Counted from the first letter of the stretch, positions 13,501 through 22,298 are shown. The stretch: DNA of 25,899 nt from an uncultured beta proteobacterium (GCA_903843315.1 CAIMPQ010000188.1:1-25899), one strand, 5' to 3'. Notes: generated by a model not told the origin, from the letters alone. Made by a program: numbers and translations.

Positions 13501-14139
13501 TTAGCGAATAGCCTCAAGCCCACGTGCCCAGTGCTTATGCATGGCAGTCTGGGCGGCTAACTCATCTCGCTTGAGGATGGCTCGTAGGATTTCCCGATGC
13601 TCCATGAGGGAGTTTTGAATACGCCCAGTACTAGTTAAAGAGTTGCGGCGGTGTAATTTCAGCACCTTGCGTAAGTCGGCAATCACGCCGTTCATCCAGC
13701 GATTCCCAGCAATTTCCTGGATTAATTCATGAAATTTCCCGTTTATTTCAAAAAATTGCTCAATATCTCGGTCGGCTGCTGCCTTTTCTAGACGGTGGTG
13801 GAGGTGGTCCAAGAGATTTAACTCTTCTTCACTGGCTTTAGTGGCTGTTACCTTAGCGGCCTGACCTTCTAAAAGGGATAAAACCGTATAGATTTGCTCT
13901 AAATCCCCGCGATTCACCTCTGTCACATAGGCCCCACGACGCATTTTGATGGTTACAAGACCCTCAGAGGCCAATACCTTAATGGCTTCACGCATCGGTG
14001 TGCGACTGATTCCAAACTGTTTAGCCAAGGTTTGCTCGTCTAACCAGCTTCCAGGGGCGAGTTGTTTGCTAAATATCTGTTCACGAAGACGATCTGCAAC
14101 GTCTTCATAGAGGGGCCTATTATTCAGTATTGTATTCAT
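13501..14139 (-). CDS. GntR-family transcriptional regulator, FCD (FadR) subfamily
   Basis: The 212-residue protein has an N-terminal winged helix-turn-helix (YEDVADRLREQI, then GSWLDEQTLAKQFGISRTPMREAIKVLASEGLV) and a C-terminal all-helical FCD ligand domain. His137 (KFHELI, with Asn133 four residues earlier), His181 and His201/203 fit the metal/ligand pocket of FCD regulators. I start at ATG 14137-14139. The frame is open to 14214, but that would overlap the mutase gene and add residues ahead of the DNA-binding domain. A perfect 22-bp palindrome covers this start codon, and the divergent gene is the methylmalonyl-CoA mutase operon. The likely role is ligand-responsive control of that operon plus autoregulation. 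The ligand is unknown; a propionate-pathway acyl-CoA or organic acid is a guess. Confidence 0.9.
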   Translation of the reverse strand: MNTILNNRPLYEDVADRLREQIFSKQLAPGSWLDEQTLAKQFGISRTPMREAIKVLASEGLVTIKMRRGAYVTEVNRGDLEQIYTVLSLLEGQAAKVTATKASEEELNLLDHLHHRLEKAAADRDIEQFFEINGKFHELIQEIAGNRWMNGVIADLRKVLKLHRRNSLTSTGRIQNSLMEHREILRAILKRDELAAQTAMHKHWARGLEAIR

Positions 14140-14152
14140 AATTATGAATACA
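14131..14152. promoter_or_regulatory. Perfect 22-bp palindromic operator, probable GntR site
   Basis: The half-site TGTATTCATAA is followed directly by its exact reverse complement. The palindrome sits between the GntR gene and the mutase operon and includes the GntR start codon. For the mutase operon, a -35-like TTGTAT (14130-14135) and a -10-like GATAAC (14154-14159) bracket it. For the GntR gene, TTGACT (14176-14181) and TATCAT (14152-14157) predict a start near 14145, inside the palindrome. One bound dimer could therefore block both promoters. Confidence 0.7.
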
Positions 14153-14181
14153 TGATAACTAGACAAATTCCAAATAGTCAA
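14152..14181 (-). promoter_or_regulatory. Candidate promoter of the GntR gene
   Basis: On the minus strand TTGACT (14176-14181, 5/6 match) and TATCAT (14152-14157, 5/6 match) are spaced 18 nt apart. The predicted start is 5-6 nt before the GntR ATG, so the leader would be very short and lie inside the palindrome. Confidence 0.45.
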
Positions 14182-14222
14182 GGAGAATGAGGCACATTGG
14201 ATGAAATGCAACAAAATTAATC

Positions 14223-14236
14223 AGGAGTACTTTGTG
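14223..14236 (+). promoter_or_regulatory. Ribosome-binding site deciding a GTG start for the mutase
   Basis: AGGAG (14223-14227) precedes GTG (14234-14236) by 6 nt, the best Shine-Dalgarno spacing in this leader. The competing ATG at 14201 has only GAGG (14189-14192) 8 nt upstream, and it would add 11 residues without family resemblance. Confidence 0.55.
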
Positions 14237-16420
14237 AGTTCAGAAAACAAAAGTTCATCAAATAATTTGTGGCCAGCCTTTCCAGAGTCAAACTTGGAAG
14301 CTTGGAAAAAGGCTGCACAGAAATCAGCGCCAAATGGTGATATTGAAAAATTGGGTTGGAATACACCCGATGGCATTCAACTGAAAGCCCTCTACACAGC
14401 TGCAGATACTGAGGGATTGAATTACATCAATACCTTGCCAGGTTTTGAGCCATTTGTACGTGGACCACAAGCCACGATGTATTCCGTTCGTCCTTGGACG
14501 ATTCGTCAATACGCTGGTTTTTCAACTGCACAAGAATCAAATGCCTTCTATCGCAAAGCATTAGCTGCTGGTGGACAAGGTGTTTCGGTTGCATTTGATT
14601 TGGCTACTCATCGCGGTTATGACTCCGATCATCCACGTGTTACTGGTGACGTTGGTAAAGCGGGTGTTGCAATCGACTCGGTTGAAGATATGAAGATCTT
14701 GTTTGACGAAATTCCATTGGACAAAGTATCAGTTTCCATGACGATGAACGGCGCTGTATTGCCCGTATTAGCGGGTTATATCGTTGCCGGTGAAGAGCAA
14801 GGTGTAAAGCAAGAGCAGTTATCTGGAACGATTCAGAACGACATTCTGAAAGAGTTCATGGTGCGCAATACTTATATTTACCCGCCAGAGCCATCTATTC
14901 GCATCATTGGTGACATCATTGAGTACACTGCCAAACACATGCCCAAGTTCAACTCGATTTCTATTTCGGGTTATCACATGCAAGAGGCTGGTGCCAATCA
15001 AGTTCTGGAATTGGCATTTACATTAGCTGACGGTAAAGAGTATGTCAAAACAGCCCTTGCAAAAGGATTGGATGTGGATGGCTTTGCAGGACGCTTATCC
15101 TTCTTCTTTGCCATTGGTATGAACTTCTACTTAGAAGTAGCTAAATTACGCGCGGCCCGCTTGTTGTGGTGGCGCATCATGAAATCTTTCGAGCCAAAGA
15201 ATCCAAAGTCTTTGATGTTGCGCACCCATTGCCAAACATCTGGCTGGTCGTTAACTGAGCAAGACCCATACAACAATGTGGTGAGAACCACCGTTGAAGC
15301 GATGGCAGCGGTATTTGGCGGCACACAGTCATTGCATACAAACTCATTTGACGAGGCAATTGCATTGCCTTCCGAGTTTTCCAGTCGGATCGCTCGTAAT
15401 ACCCAGTTAATTCTTCAAGAAGAAACCCATATCACTAGCGTGATCGATCCTTGGGCCGGTTCTTACATGATGGAGAACCTCACGCAAGAGATGGCTGACA
15501 AGGCCTGGGAAATCATTCAGGAAGTTGATGCCATGGGTGGCATGACAAAGGCGGTTGAAAGTGGTTGGGCTAAGTTGAAGATTGAAGCTTCAGCTGCTGA
15601 AAAGCAAGCCAAGATTGACTCAGGCTCTGATGTCATCGTTGGTGTGAATAAGTACAGGCTTGATAAAGAGGACTTGGTTGACGTACTCATGATTGATAAC
15701 GATCGTGTACGTGAAGGACAGGTCGCCCTCTTAAAGGAAATTAAAGCAAAACGCGATACCAAGAAAGTAGAAGCCGCATTAGAAGCTTTGACTAAGGCTG
15801 CCGAAGACAACACGGGTAATTTGTTGGAATTGGCAGTAAACGCCATGCGTTTACGGGCAACCGTTGGCGAAGTTTCTGATGCATTAGAGAAAGTTTACGG
15901 GCGCCATCGCGCCGATACTCAAAAGGTGACCGGTGTGTATGCAGCTGCCTATGACTCAGCCGAGGGCTGGGAAAAACTCAAAGTAGAAATTGCTGACTTT
16001 GCAAAAGACTTTGGACGTCGTCCACGCGTCATGATTGCTAAGCTTGGCCAAGATGGCCATGACCGTGGCGCTAAGGTAGTTGCTACTGCTTATGCCGATT
16101 TAGGCTTTGACGTTGATATTGGACCTTTGTTTCAGACGCCTGAAGAGTGTGCACGACAAGCGATTGAGAATGACGTTCATGCCTTGGGTGTTTCAACCCT
16201 AGCTGCCGGCCATAAAACATTGGTTCCTGCCATCATTGCAGAATTGAAAAAGCAAGGCTCAGATGACATCATTGTGTTCGTTGGAGGGGTGATTCCAAGA
16301 CAGGATTACGACTTCCTCTACGAAGCCGGAGTGAAGGGGATTTATGGCCCAGGCACACCAATTCCTGCTTCAGCTAAGGATGTGCTTGAGCAAATTCGTA
16401 AGTCCATCAAACCAGCCTAA
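14234..16420 (+). CDS. scpA: Methylmalonyl-CoA mutase, full-length single chain
   Basis: This adenosylcobalamin enzyme interconverts methylmalonyl-CoA and succinyl-CoA. The N-terminal TIM barrel carries RPWTIRQYAGFSTAQESN, VAFDLATHRGYDSDHPR and MTMNGAVLPVL. The C-terminal B12 domain has the base-off motif DGHDRG, with His609 (620 in the longer form) as the cobalt ligand, and GVSTLAAGHKTL. At 728 residues it matches the fused homodimeric form (E. coli Sbm, human MUT), so no separate small subunit is needed. The GTG start at 14234 has the better ribosome-binding site; ATG at 14201 would give 739 residues. It heads a five-gene operon with meaB, pccB, pccA and a VOC protein, the full propionyl-CoA to succinyl-CoA route. 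No cobalamin riboswitch is visible in the short leader. Confidence 0.96.
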   Translation: MSSENKSSSNNLWPAFPESNLEAWKKAAQKSAPNGDIEKLGWNTPDGIQLKALYTAADTEGLNYINTLPGFEPFVRGPQATMYSVRPWTIRQYAGFSTAQESNAFYRKALAAGGQGVSVAFDLATHRGYDSDHPRVTGDVGKAGVAIDSVEDMKILFDEIPLDKVSVSMTMNGAVLPVLAGYIVAGEEQGVKQEQLSGTIQNDILKEFMVRNTYIYPPEPSIRIIGDIIEYTAKHMPKFNSISISGYHMQEAGANQVLELAFTLADGKEYVKTALAKGLDVDGFAGRLSFFFAIGMNFYLEVAKLRAARLLWWRIMKSFEPKNPKSLMLRTHCQTSGWSLTEQDPYNNVVRTTVEAMAAVFGGTQSLHTNSFDEAIALPSEFSSRIARNTQLILQEETHITSVIDPWAGSYMMENLTQEMADKAWEIIQEVDAMGGMTKAVESGWAKLKIEASAAEKQAKIDSGSDVIVGVNKYRLDKEDLVDVLMIDNDRVREGQVALLKEIKAKRDTKKVEAALEALTKAAEDNTGNLLELAVNAMRLRATVGEVSDALEKVYGRHRADTQKVTGVYAAAYDSAEGWEKLKVEIADFAKDFGRRPRVMIAKLGQDGHDRGAKVVATAYADLGFDVDIGPLFQTPEECARQAIENDVHALGVSTLAAGHKTLVPAIIAELKKQGSDDIIVFVGGVIPRQDYDFLYEAGVKGIYGPGTPIPASAKDVLEQIRKSIKPA

Positions 16421-16437
16421 TTCGGAATAGAGAGAGC

Positions 16438-17463
16438 ATGCTCGAATCTGCTGATCAGGCTTTAGTGAGTGATCTCACGGGCGCACCATCGCTTTTACAG
16501 CGGCGGGCATTGGCGAAGATCATCACCTTGCTAGAGTCCACTCGCCTGGATCATCGCAAGCGCGCTGACGAGGTGCTCAATACCTTATTACCAAAGACAG
16601 GCAAATCTTTTCGCCTTGGAATTTCAGGTGTACCAGGGGTAGGTAAATCCACCTTAATCGAAACATTGGGTCTTTATCTCATAGCCAAGGGCCATCGTGT
16701 TGCTGTGCTGGCGATCGATCCATCCTCCAGTCTTTCTGGTGGTTCGATTCTCGGTGATAAAACCCGCATGGAGCGCCTTTCTGTTTTAGAGGACGCCTTT
16801 ATTAGACCAAGCCCTTCATCTGGCACTCTAGGAGGCGTCGCTGAGAAGACGCGTGAGGCGATGTTGGTGGCTGAAGCTGCTGGATTTGACATCATCATCG
16901 TTGAAACAGTTGGAGTAGGGCAAAGCGAAATTGCTGTAGCAGGTATGACAGATATGTTCTTGTTATTGCAATTGCCAAATGCTGGGGATGATTTACAGGC
17001 CATCAAAAAAGGCGTGATGGAGATTGCAGATCTGATCGCAATCAACAAAGTAGATATCGATCCCGATGCCGCCATGCGTGCGCAATTATTTATCACCAGC
17101 TCTTTACGCCTATTGGGTTTCCAAGGAAATCCGGATCATGCCTCACATGATCAAGAATTTTGGCATCCCACAGTCATGGCCCTCAGCGCGCTCGAAGGCA
17201 AAGGCGTCCCAGAGCTATGGGAGAAAGTGGCTCATTTTGAAAAACTTCAACGAGCAAATGGCAAATTTGATTCTCGTCGCAAACAACAATCAGGCGCATG
17301 GATGTGGGATCGCATCGATGCTGGCTTAAAGAATGCATTTCGTAACAATTTGGCAGTACAGGAACTCTTACCAATCTTAAGTGCACAGGTAAATCAGGGA
17401 ACCATGGCAGCTTCAGTAGCGGCAAGACGCTTACTGGAGTCCATGGGGCATGAATTTTTCTAA
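16438..17463 (+). CDS. meaB: MeaB-type G3E GTPase, mutase chaperone
   Basis: MeaB (also called ArgK or YgfD) uses GTP to gate cobalamin loading and protect methylmalonyl-CoA mutase from inactivation. The 341-residue protein has the P-loop GVPGVGKS (residues 64-71), AIDPSSSLSGGSILGDKTRM for the Mg and switch region, VETVGVGQSE, and the base-recognition motif NKVD. A C-terminal dimerisation extension is present (residues about 270-341). It lies 17 nt after the mutase stop, the usual partner arrangement. The old ArgK name (arginine transport kinase) is misleading. The following pccB ribosome-binding site overlaps this gene's stop codon. Confidence 0.95.
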   Translation: MLESADQALVSDLTGAPSLLQRRALAKIITLLESTRLDHRKRADEVLNTLLPKTGKSFRLGISGVPGVGKSTLIETLGLYLIAKGHRVAVLAIDPSSSLSGGSILGDKTRMERLSVLEDAFIRPSPSSGTLGGVAEKTREAMLVAEAAGFDIIIVETVGVGQSEIAVAGMTDMFLLLQLPNAGDDLQAIKKGVMEIADLIAINKVDIDPDAAMRAQLFITSSLRLLGFQGNPDHASHDQEFWHPTVMALSALEGKGVPELWEKVAHFEKLQRANGKFDSRRKQQSGAWMWDRIDAGLKNAFRNNLAVQELLPILSAQVNQGTMAASVAARRLLESMGHEFF

Positions 17464-17473
17464 GGAGCAGGAA

Positions 17474-19006
17474 ATGAAGGAAATCATTCAACAACTGGAA
17501 GCGAAGCGCGAGCTTGCCCGATTAGGCGGTGGGCAAAAGCGTATTCAAGCTCAACATGCGAAGGGTAAGTTAACTGCCCGTGAGCGTATAGAGCTACTGC
17601 TTGACGCAGGCACTTTTGAAGAATGGGATATGTTTGTTGAACATCGTTGCCACGATTTTGGTATGGCCGAACAAACCGTTCCGGGTGATGGCGTAGTAAC
17701 CGGTTACGGAATGATTAACGGTCGTTTGGTCTTCGTTTTCTCACAGGACTTTACAGTTTTGGGAGGATCCCTATCTGAAGCTCATGCCGAAAAGATCTGC
17801 AAGATCATGGATCAAGCGCTTAAAGTAGGCGCCCCAGTGATTGGCTTAAATGACTCCGGTGGTGCCCGTATTCAAGAGGGTGTAGCATCCCTTGGCGGCT
17901 ATGCGGAAATTTTCCAGCGCAATGTCACTGCTTCTGGTGTCATTCCACAAATTTCTTTGATCATGGGTCCATCAGCTGGTGGTGCCGTGTACTCACCTGC
18001 ATTGACTGACTTCATCTTTATGGTGAAGGACAGTTCATATATGTTTGTTACCGGCCCTGAAGTCGTGAAGACGGTTACTCATGAGGACATCACTGCTGAA
18101 GAGTTGGGTGGAGCGGTCACGCACTCAACCGTATCTGGGGTTTGCGACTTGGCATTCGAGAATGATGTTGATGCAATCATGATGTTGCGCCGCTTCTTTA
18201 ACTACCTGCCTCTGTCTAATCGCGAAAAACCACCATTAATCAAAGGCGCCAATCGTAATGAAGAGCCTGATTTCTCATTGGATACTTTAGTCCCTGCGAA
18301 CCCAAATCAACCTTACGATATGAAAGAGTTGATTGAAAAAATTGTAGATGATGGTGAATTCTTTGAATTGCAGCCTGATTACGCAAAAAATATTGTGATT
18401 GGCTTTGCCCGCATGGAAGGCAGATCGATAGGGATCGTTGCTAACCAACCGTTGATTTTGGCAGGTTGTTTAGACATTAAGGCCTCTATAAAAGCCGCTC
18501 GTTTTGTACGCTTCTGTGACGCCTTCAACATCCCTGTGGTGACCTTGGTTGACGTTCCAGGCTTTATGCCAGGAACTGCACAAGAATACGGCGGCATTAT
18601 TAAGCATGGTGCGAAATTGCTGTATGCCTATGCTGATTGCACAGTGCCCAAAGTCACCTTGATTACGCGTAAAGCCTACGGTGGCGCCTATGACGTGATG
18701 GCCTCTAAGCATTTGCGTGGTGATGTGAACTTTGCTTGGCCATCTGCAGAGATCGCTGTGATGGGGCCAAAAGGAGCAGTAGAAATTATCTTCCGTGAAG
18801 AAAAATCGGACCCAGAAAAAATTACTGCCCGTGAAGCTGAGTACAAGACGAAGTTTGCTAACCCATTTGTAGCGGGTCGTCGTGGCTATATCGACGATGT
18901 AATCCTGCCTCACGAAACACGTAAACGTATTGCACGTTCATTAGCGATGCTAAAAGACAAAGACATCAAGAATCCTGCGCGTAAACACGGCAATATTCCT
19001 CTGTAA
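17474..19006 (+). CDS. pccB: Propionyl-CoA carboxylase beta subunit (carboxyltransferase)
   Basis: This subunit moves carboxyl from biotin to propionyl-CoA, giving methylmalonyl-CoA. The 510 residues match the usual PCC beta length. Both crotonase-fold halves are visible: the N half has ARERIELLLDAGTFEE, GLNDSGGARIQEG and MGPSAGGAVYSPAL. The C half has NQPLILAGCLDIKASIKAARF, VDVPGFMPGTAQEYGGIIKHGAK, YGGAYDVM and WPSAEIAVMGPKGAVEI, with the glycine-rich oxyanion loops intact. I start at ATG 17474 because GGAG (17464-17467) is 6 nt upstream; an ATG at 17450 overlaps meaB and has no such site. Acetyl-CoA may also be used, but the neighbouring mutase makes propionyl-CoA the expected substrate. 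Confidence 0.95.
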   Translation: MKEIIQQLEAKRELARLGGGQKRIQAQHAKGKLTARERIELLLDAGTFEEWDMFVEHRCHDFGMAEQTVPGDGVVTGYGMINGRLVFVFSQDFTVLGGSLSEAHAEKICKIMDQALKVGAPVIGLNDSGGARIQEGVASLGGYAEIFQRNVTASGVIPQISLIMGPSAGGAVYSPALTDFIFMVKDSSYMFVTGPEVVKTVTHEDITAEELGGAVTHSTVSGVCDLAFENDVDAIMMLRRFFNYLPLSNREKPPLIKGANRNEEPDFSLDTLVPANPNQPYDMKELIEKIVDDGEFFELQPDYAKNIVIGFARMEGRSIGIVANQPLILAGCLDIKASIKAARFVRFCDAFNIPVVTLVDVPGFMPGTAQEYGGIIKHGAKLLYAYADCTVPKVTLITRKAYGGAYDVMASKHLRGDVNFAWPSAEIAVMGPKGAVEIIFREEKSDPEKITAREAEYKTKFANPFVAGRRGYIDDVILPHETRKRIARSLAMLKDKDIKNPARKHGNIPL

Positions 19007-19021
19007 AGGCGCTGACAAATT

Positions 19022-21058
19022 ATGACTACGAAAATGTTTAAGAAAATTCTGATTGCTAACCGGGGCGAGATCGCTTGCCGCGTGATGAAGACTGCCAAGA
19101 AGATGGGTATTAAGACGGTTGCCGTCTACTCAGAGGCAGATAAAGAGGCGCGTCATGTGCAACTCGCTGATGAAGCGGTATGTATTGGGCCGGCACCCTC
19201 ACGTGAGTCTTATCTAGTCATGGACCGCATCATTCAAGCCTGTAAAGATACAGGTGCTGAGGCGGTTCACCCAGGTTATGGATTCTTGTCCGAGAACGAG
19301 CAGTTTGCCAAGCGTTGCGAAGAAGAGGGGATAGTTTTCATTGGCCCTAAATACCAATCTATTGCAGCGATGGGTGACAAAATTGCCTCTAAAAAGCTGG
19401 CCTTAGCGGCGAATGTAAATACTATTCCAGGGCATAACGAAGCTATTGCAACCACTGAAGAAGCAGTCAAAATTGCTCAAGGCATCGGTTATCCAGTCAT
19501 GATCAAAGCTTCGGCTGGCGGCGGCGGCAAAGGTTTACGCGTTGCTTTTAATGACAAGGAAGCGGCTGAAGGTTTTGTAGCTTGTAAAACTGAGGCGATG
19601 AATAGCTTTGGTGATGACCGTATCTTCATTGAGAAATTTGTGGAGGGCCCACGCCATATTGAAATTCAAGTTCTCGGGGATTCACAAGGAAACGTGGTTT
19701 ACCTCAACGAGCGCGACTGCTCTATTCAACGCCGTCACCAAAAGGTGATTGAAGAAGCACCATCGCCATTTATTGATCCTGTTACTCGTAAAGCAATGGG
19801 TGAACAGGCTGTGGCCTTGGCCAAGGCGGTGAATTATCAATCTGCCGGTACCGTGGAATTTGTGGTCGGCAAAGATAAGTCTTTCTACTTCCTTGAGATG
19901 AATACCCGTCTACAGGTTGAGCATCCAGTAACGGAAAGCATCACCGGCCTTGATTTAGTAGAGCAAATGATTCGGGTAGCTGCTGGCGAAAAGCTAGCAT
20001 TTAAACAAGAAGATGTGAAGCTCGATGGCTGGTCAATGGAATGCCGTATTAATGCCGATGATCCATTTCGTAACTTCCTGCCTTCTACCGGACGTCTGGT
20101 TAAATACCGCCCACCAGAGTCTGAAAATGGTGTGCGGGTAGATACTGGAGTGTACGAGGGTGGTGAAATTCCGATGTTCTATGACTCCATGATTGCAAAA
20201 TTGATTGTTCATGGTAAAGATCGTAGTGAGGCAATCGAGAAAATGCGTGCCGCATTGAATAATTTTGTGATTCGTGGCATTCATTCAAATATTCCTTTCC
20301 AGGCCGCCTTATTACAGCATCCACGCTTTGTAAGTGGGGATTTCACAACTGGCTTTATTGCCGAAGAATATCCAGAAGGCTTTAAGAAAGACTCAGTACA
20401 GCCGGCTGACCCTAAGCGTTTAGCTGCGCTAGCCGCATTCATGCGCTATCGCTATTTAGAACATATCAAGATGATCGATGGCCAATTAGTTGGTCACGAG
20501 ATGGTAATCGCTAAAAAGTTTGTAGTTGTTACTGGTGCTCAATCAGGATCGATGAATGATCCACGTGAGGAGCCAGTTCGCATTGAGCTTAAAGATGGCA
20601 TCTATTCAGTCTATATCGATGATGTAGATGGTGTCAGTCGCTATGACATCGAAAGTAATTGGCGCCCAGGACAAATTTGTCTACATGCCACGATTAACCG
20701 CGCTAGCAAAATTACTGCGCAGGTTGAAAGGCGGGGGGTTAAGTTCATCTTGGTGTTGGACGGCGCTCATTACGAATGCATGGTGCTCAGCCCATTAGGA
20801 GCTGAGCTGCAACGTCGTATGCCAGTGAAGCTTCCACCAGACACCTCTAAGTTGGTGATGTCTCCAATGCCAGGACTCCTAACCAAGATCGCAGTGAAGG
20901 TTGGTGAAGCGGTTACTGCGGGACAAAAACTGGCGTCTATCGAAGCAATGAAGATGGAAAACACCCTTTCTGCAATGCAAGATGGTGTGGTTGCAGAGAT
21001 TTGCGCAAAAGAGGGTGATAGTTTGGCAGTTGATCAGTTAATCATTCGTTTTGAATAA
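19022..21058 (+). CDS. pccA: Propionyl-CoA carboxylase alpha subunit (biotin carboxylase and biotin carrier)
   Basis: The alpha subunit carboxylates its own biotin with ATP and bicarbonate. The N-terminal biotin carboxylase domain starts KILIANRGEIACRV. The ATP-grasp glycine loop KASAGGGGKG begins at Lys162 and the catalytic region EMNTRLQVEHPVTE at Glu292. A middle BT-like domain (about residues 450-590) would contact the beta subunit. The C-terminal biotinyl domain carries EAMKMEN with Lys644 as the biotin site. The 678 residues match PCC/MCC alpha subunits. ATG at 19022 has only a distant AAGG; a second in-frame ATG at 19034 would remove four residues, so the exact start is uncertain. Adjacent pccB and the mutase favour propionyl-CoA over methylcrotonyl-CoA. 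Confidence 0.95.
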   Translation: MTTKMFKKILIANRGEIACRVMKTAKKMGIKTVAVYSEADKEARHVQLADEAVCIGPAPSRESYLVMDRIIQACKDTGAEAVHPGYGFLSENEQFAKRCEEEGIVFIGPKYQSIAAMGDKIASKKLALAANVNTIPGHNEAIATTEEAVKIAQGIGYPVMIKASAGGGGKGLRVAFNDKEAAEGFVACKTEAMNSFGDDRIFIEKFVEGPRHIEIQVLGDSQGNVVYLNERDCSIQRRHQKVIEEAPSPFIDPVTRKAMGEQAVALAKAVNYQSAGTVEFVVGKDKSFYFLEMNTRLQVEHPVTESITGLDLVEQMIRVAAGEKLAFKQEDVKLDGWSMECRINADDPFRNFLPSTGRLVKYRPPESENGVRVDTGVYEGGEIPMFYDSMIAKLIVHGKDRSEAIEKMRAALNNFVIRGIHSNIPFQAALLQHPRFVSGDFTTGFIAEEYPEGFKKDSVQPADPKRLAALAAFMRYRYLEHIKMIDGQLVGHEMVIAKKFVVVTGAQSGSMNDPREEPVRIELKDGIYSVYIDDVDGVSRYDIESNWRPGQICLHATINRASKITAQVERRGVKFILVLDGAHYECMVLSPLGAELQRRMPVKLPPDTSKLVMSPMPGLLTKIAVKVGEAVTAGQKLASIEAMKMENTLSAMQDGVVAEICAKEGDSLAVDQLIIRFE

Positions 21059-21070
21059 GGAATATCAGAT

Positions 21071-21538
21071 ATGACTGCAAAGCCATTCAAAATTCTTGGC
21101 ATTCAACAAATCGCTATTGGCTGTGAAAATAAAGACCGCCTAAAAACACTTTGGGTTGACATGCTTGGCTTTGAATACAAAAGCACTTTTGTTTCTGAAC
21201 GTGAAAACGTCGACGAAGATATTTGCGCTATTGGAATAGGGGTACATGAGATTGAGGTAGATCTGATGCAGCCGGTCGATATTGAGAAGAAGCCTGCAGT
21301 TCATCAAACCCCTTTGAATCACATTGGGCTCTGGGTTGATGACTTACCTAAGGCGGTTGATTGGTTGACTGCTAATGGCCTTCGTTTTGCGCCTGGTGGC
21401 ATACGTAAAGGAGCGGCTGGATATGACATTACCTTTGTCCACCCCAAGGGTAACGAAGAGTTCCCCATTAGTGGGGAAGGCGTTTTAATTGAGTTGGTTC
21501 AAGCACCTCCTGAAGTGATTGCTGGATTGGGTTCATAA
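21071..21538 (+). CDS. VOC-family protein, probable methylmalonyl-CoA epimerase with altered active site
   Basis: The 155-residue protein has the two beta-alpha-beta-beta-beta modules of the vicinal oxygen chelate fold and lies 12 nt after pccA. From that position it should be the epimerase linking carboxylase and mutase. NHIGLWVDDL and GVLIELVQAP match methylmalonyl-CoA epimerases well. However, in my alignment from memory with the Propionibacterium enzyme (ligands His12, Gln65, His91, Glu141; base Glu48), His12 is replaced by Gln13 (GIQQIAIG). The Gln65 position is Asp (EVDLMQP), and Glu48 falls on Ala (DICAIGIG). The third and fourth ligands remain. It may be a divergent epimerase, or a VOC enzyme with another substrate. 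RKGAAGYDITFVHPKG is also present. Confidence 0.72.
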   Translation: MTAKPFKILGIQQIAIGCENKDRLKTLWVDMLGFEYKSTFVSERENVDEDICAIGIGVHEIEVDLMQPVDIEKKPAVHQTPLNHIGLWVDDLPKAVDWLTANGLRFAPGGIRKGAAGYDITFVHPKGNEEFPISGEGVLIELVQAPPEVIAGLGS

Positions 21539-21572
21539 TTTGGCTTTACAAGCAAATTAAAACGAGTTCGAT

Positions 21573-22298
21573 TTGAAACATATATTAGCCATCGACACCT
21601 CAACAGCTTGGTGTTCGGTGGCTTTATCTTTGGGTGATGCTATACCTCTATTCCGACATGAGTTGGTATCGGCTGGCGCTAGCCAGCTTGTATTGCCCTG
21701 GGTAGAAGAGCTCTTGAAAGAGGCAAATCTCACGCTGAAAGATCTCGCAGCAATCGCAGTAGGAATTGGGCCAGGTGCTTTTACTGGAGTAAGACTTGGT
21801 GTAGCGGTGGTCCAAGGATTGGCTGTTTCATGCGAATTACCAATCTTGCCCGTTACTAGTCTAGATGCTATTGCATCACAAACAATCCATACAACTGCGT
21901 TTAAAAAATCGCAAGCCAAGAACTTCGTCATAGCGATTGATGCGCGTATGGATGAAATTTATTGGGCTAAATACGAAACATCACAAAGTACTCCATCGGC
22001 AATCCGAATAGGCGATATTCATTTATCAAAACCTGAAGAGATTGACTTAAGCAAAGCAGAATTTTTTGCTGGAAACGCTCTCAAGGCTTATGGAGATAGA
22101 CTGTTTGCCAATGCAAGCCCATTACTTCCGTCTGCATCACTAGATCCTGATATGAATATCACAGCCCTTGGAATATTAGATTGCGCACGACAGTTATTGA
22201 ATGAAGGACGGCACTGTGATGTAAGGTACCTTGAGCCGATGTATGTGCGTAATAAGGTTGCCTTAACTACTGTAGAGCGCCAAGAGGCTTATAAATAA
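21573..22298 (+). CDS. tsaB: tRNA threonylcarbamoyladenosine biosynthesis protein TsaB
   Basis: TsaB is the ASKHA-fold partner of TsaD in forming t6A37 on ANN-decoding tRNAs. The 241-residue protein opens with ILAIDTSTAWCSVAL and carries the diagnostic GIGPGAFTGVRLGVAVVQGLA (residues about 67-87) and LPVTSLDAIA. TsaB keeps the fold but lacks the kinase metal site, consistent with its scaffold role. The start is TTG at 21573-21575, because no ATG or GTG lies at the conserved N-terminus; a weak GAG lies about 6 nt upstream. Its stop overlaps the rimI start (TAATG). The 34-nt gap from the VOC gene means it could be read through from the methylmalonyl-CoA operon. Confidence 0.93.
   Translation: MKHILAIDTSTAWCSVALSLGDAIPLFRHELVSAGASQLVLPWVEELLKEANLTLKDLAAIAVGIGPGAFTGVRLGVAVVQGLAVSCELPILPVTSLDAIASQTIHTTAFKKSQAKNFVIAIDARMDEIYWAKYETSQSTPSAIRIGDIHLSKPEEIDLSKAEFFAGNALKAYGDRLFANASPLLPSASLDPDMNITALGILDCARQLLNEGRHCDVRYLEPMYVRNKVALTTVERQEAYK

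Noticed and set aside
14187..14204. Five-codon upstream reading frame (MRHIG) ahead of the mutase gene, ending ATGA at 14201
   Set aside because: Its AGGAG is only 1 nt from the ATG, too close for initiation, and no regulatory codon pattern is present.
14140..14214. Extended N-terminus of the GntR protein
   Set aside because: It would cross the promoter region and the mutase leader, and the DNA-binding domain starts normally at 14139.
14140..14233. Cobalamin riboswitch upstream of the B12-dependent mutase
   Set aside because: The leader is under 100 nt and contains no B12-box-like conserved sequence or multi-stem structure.
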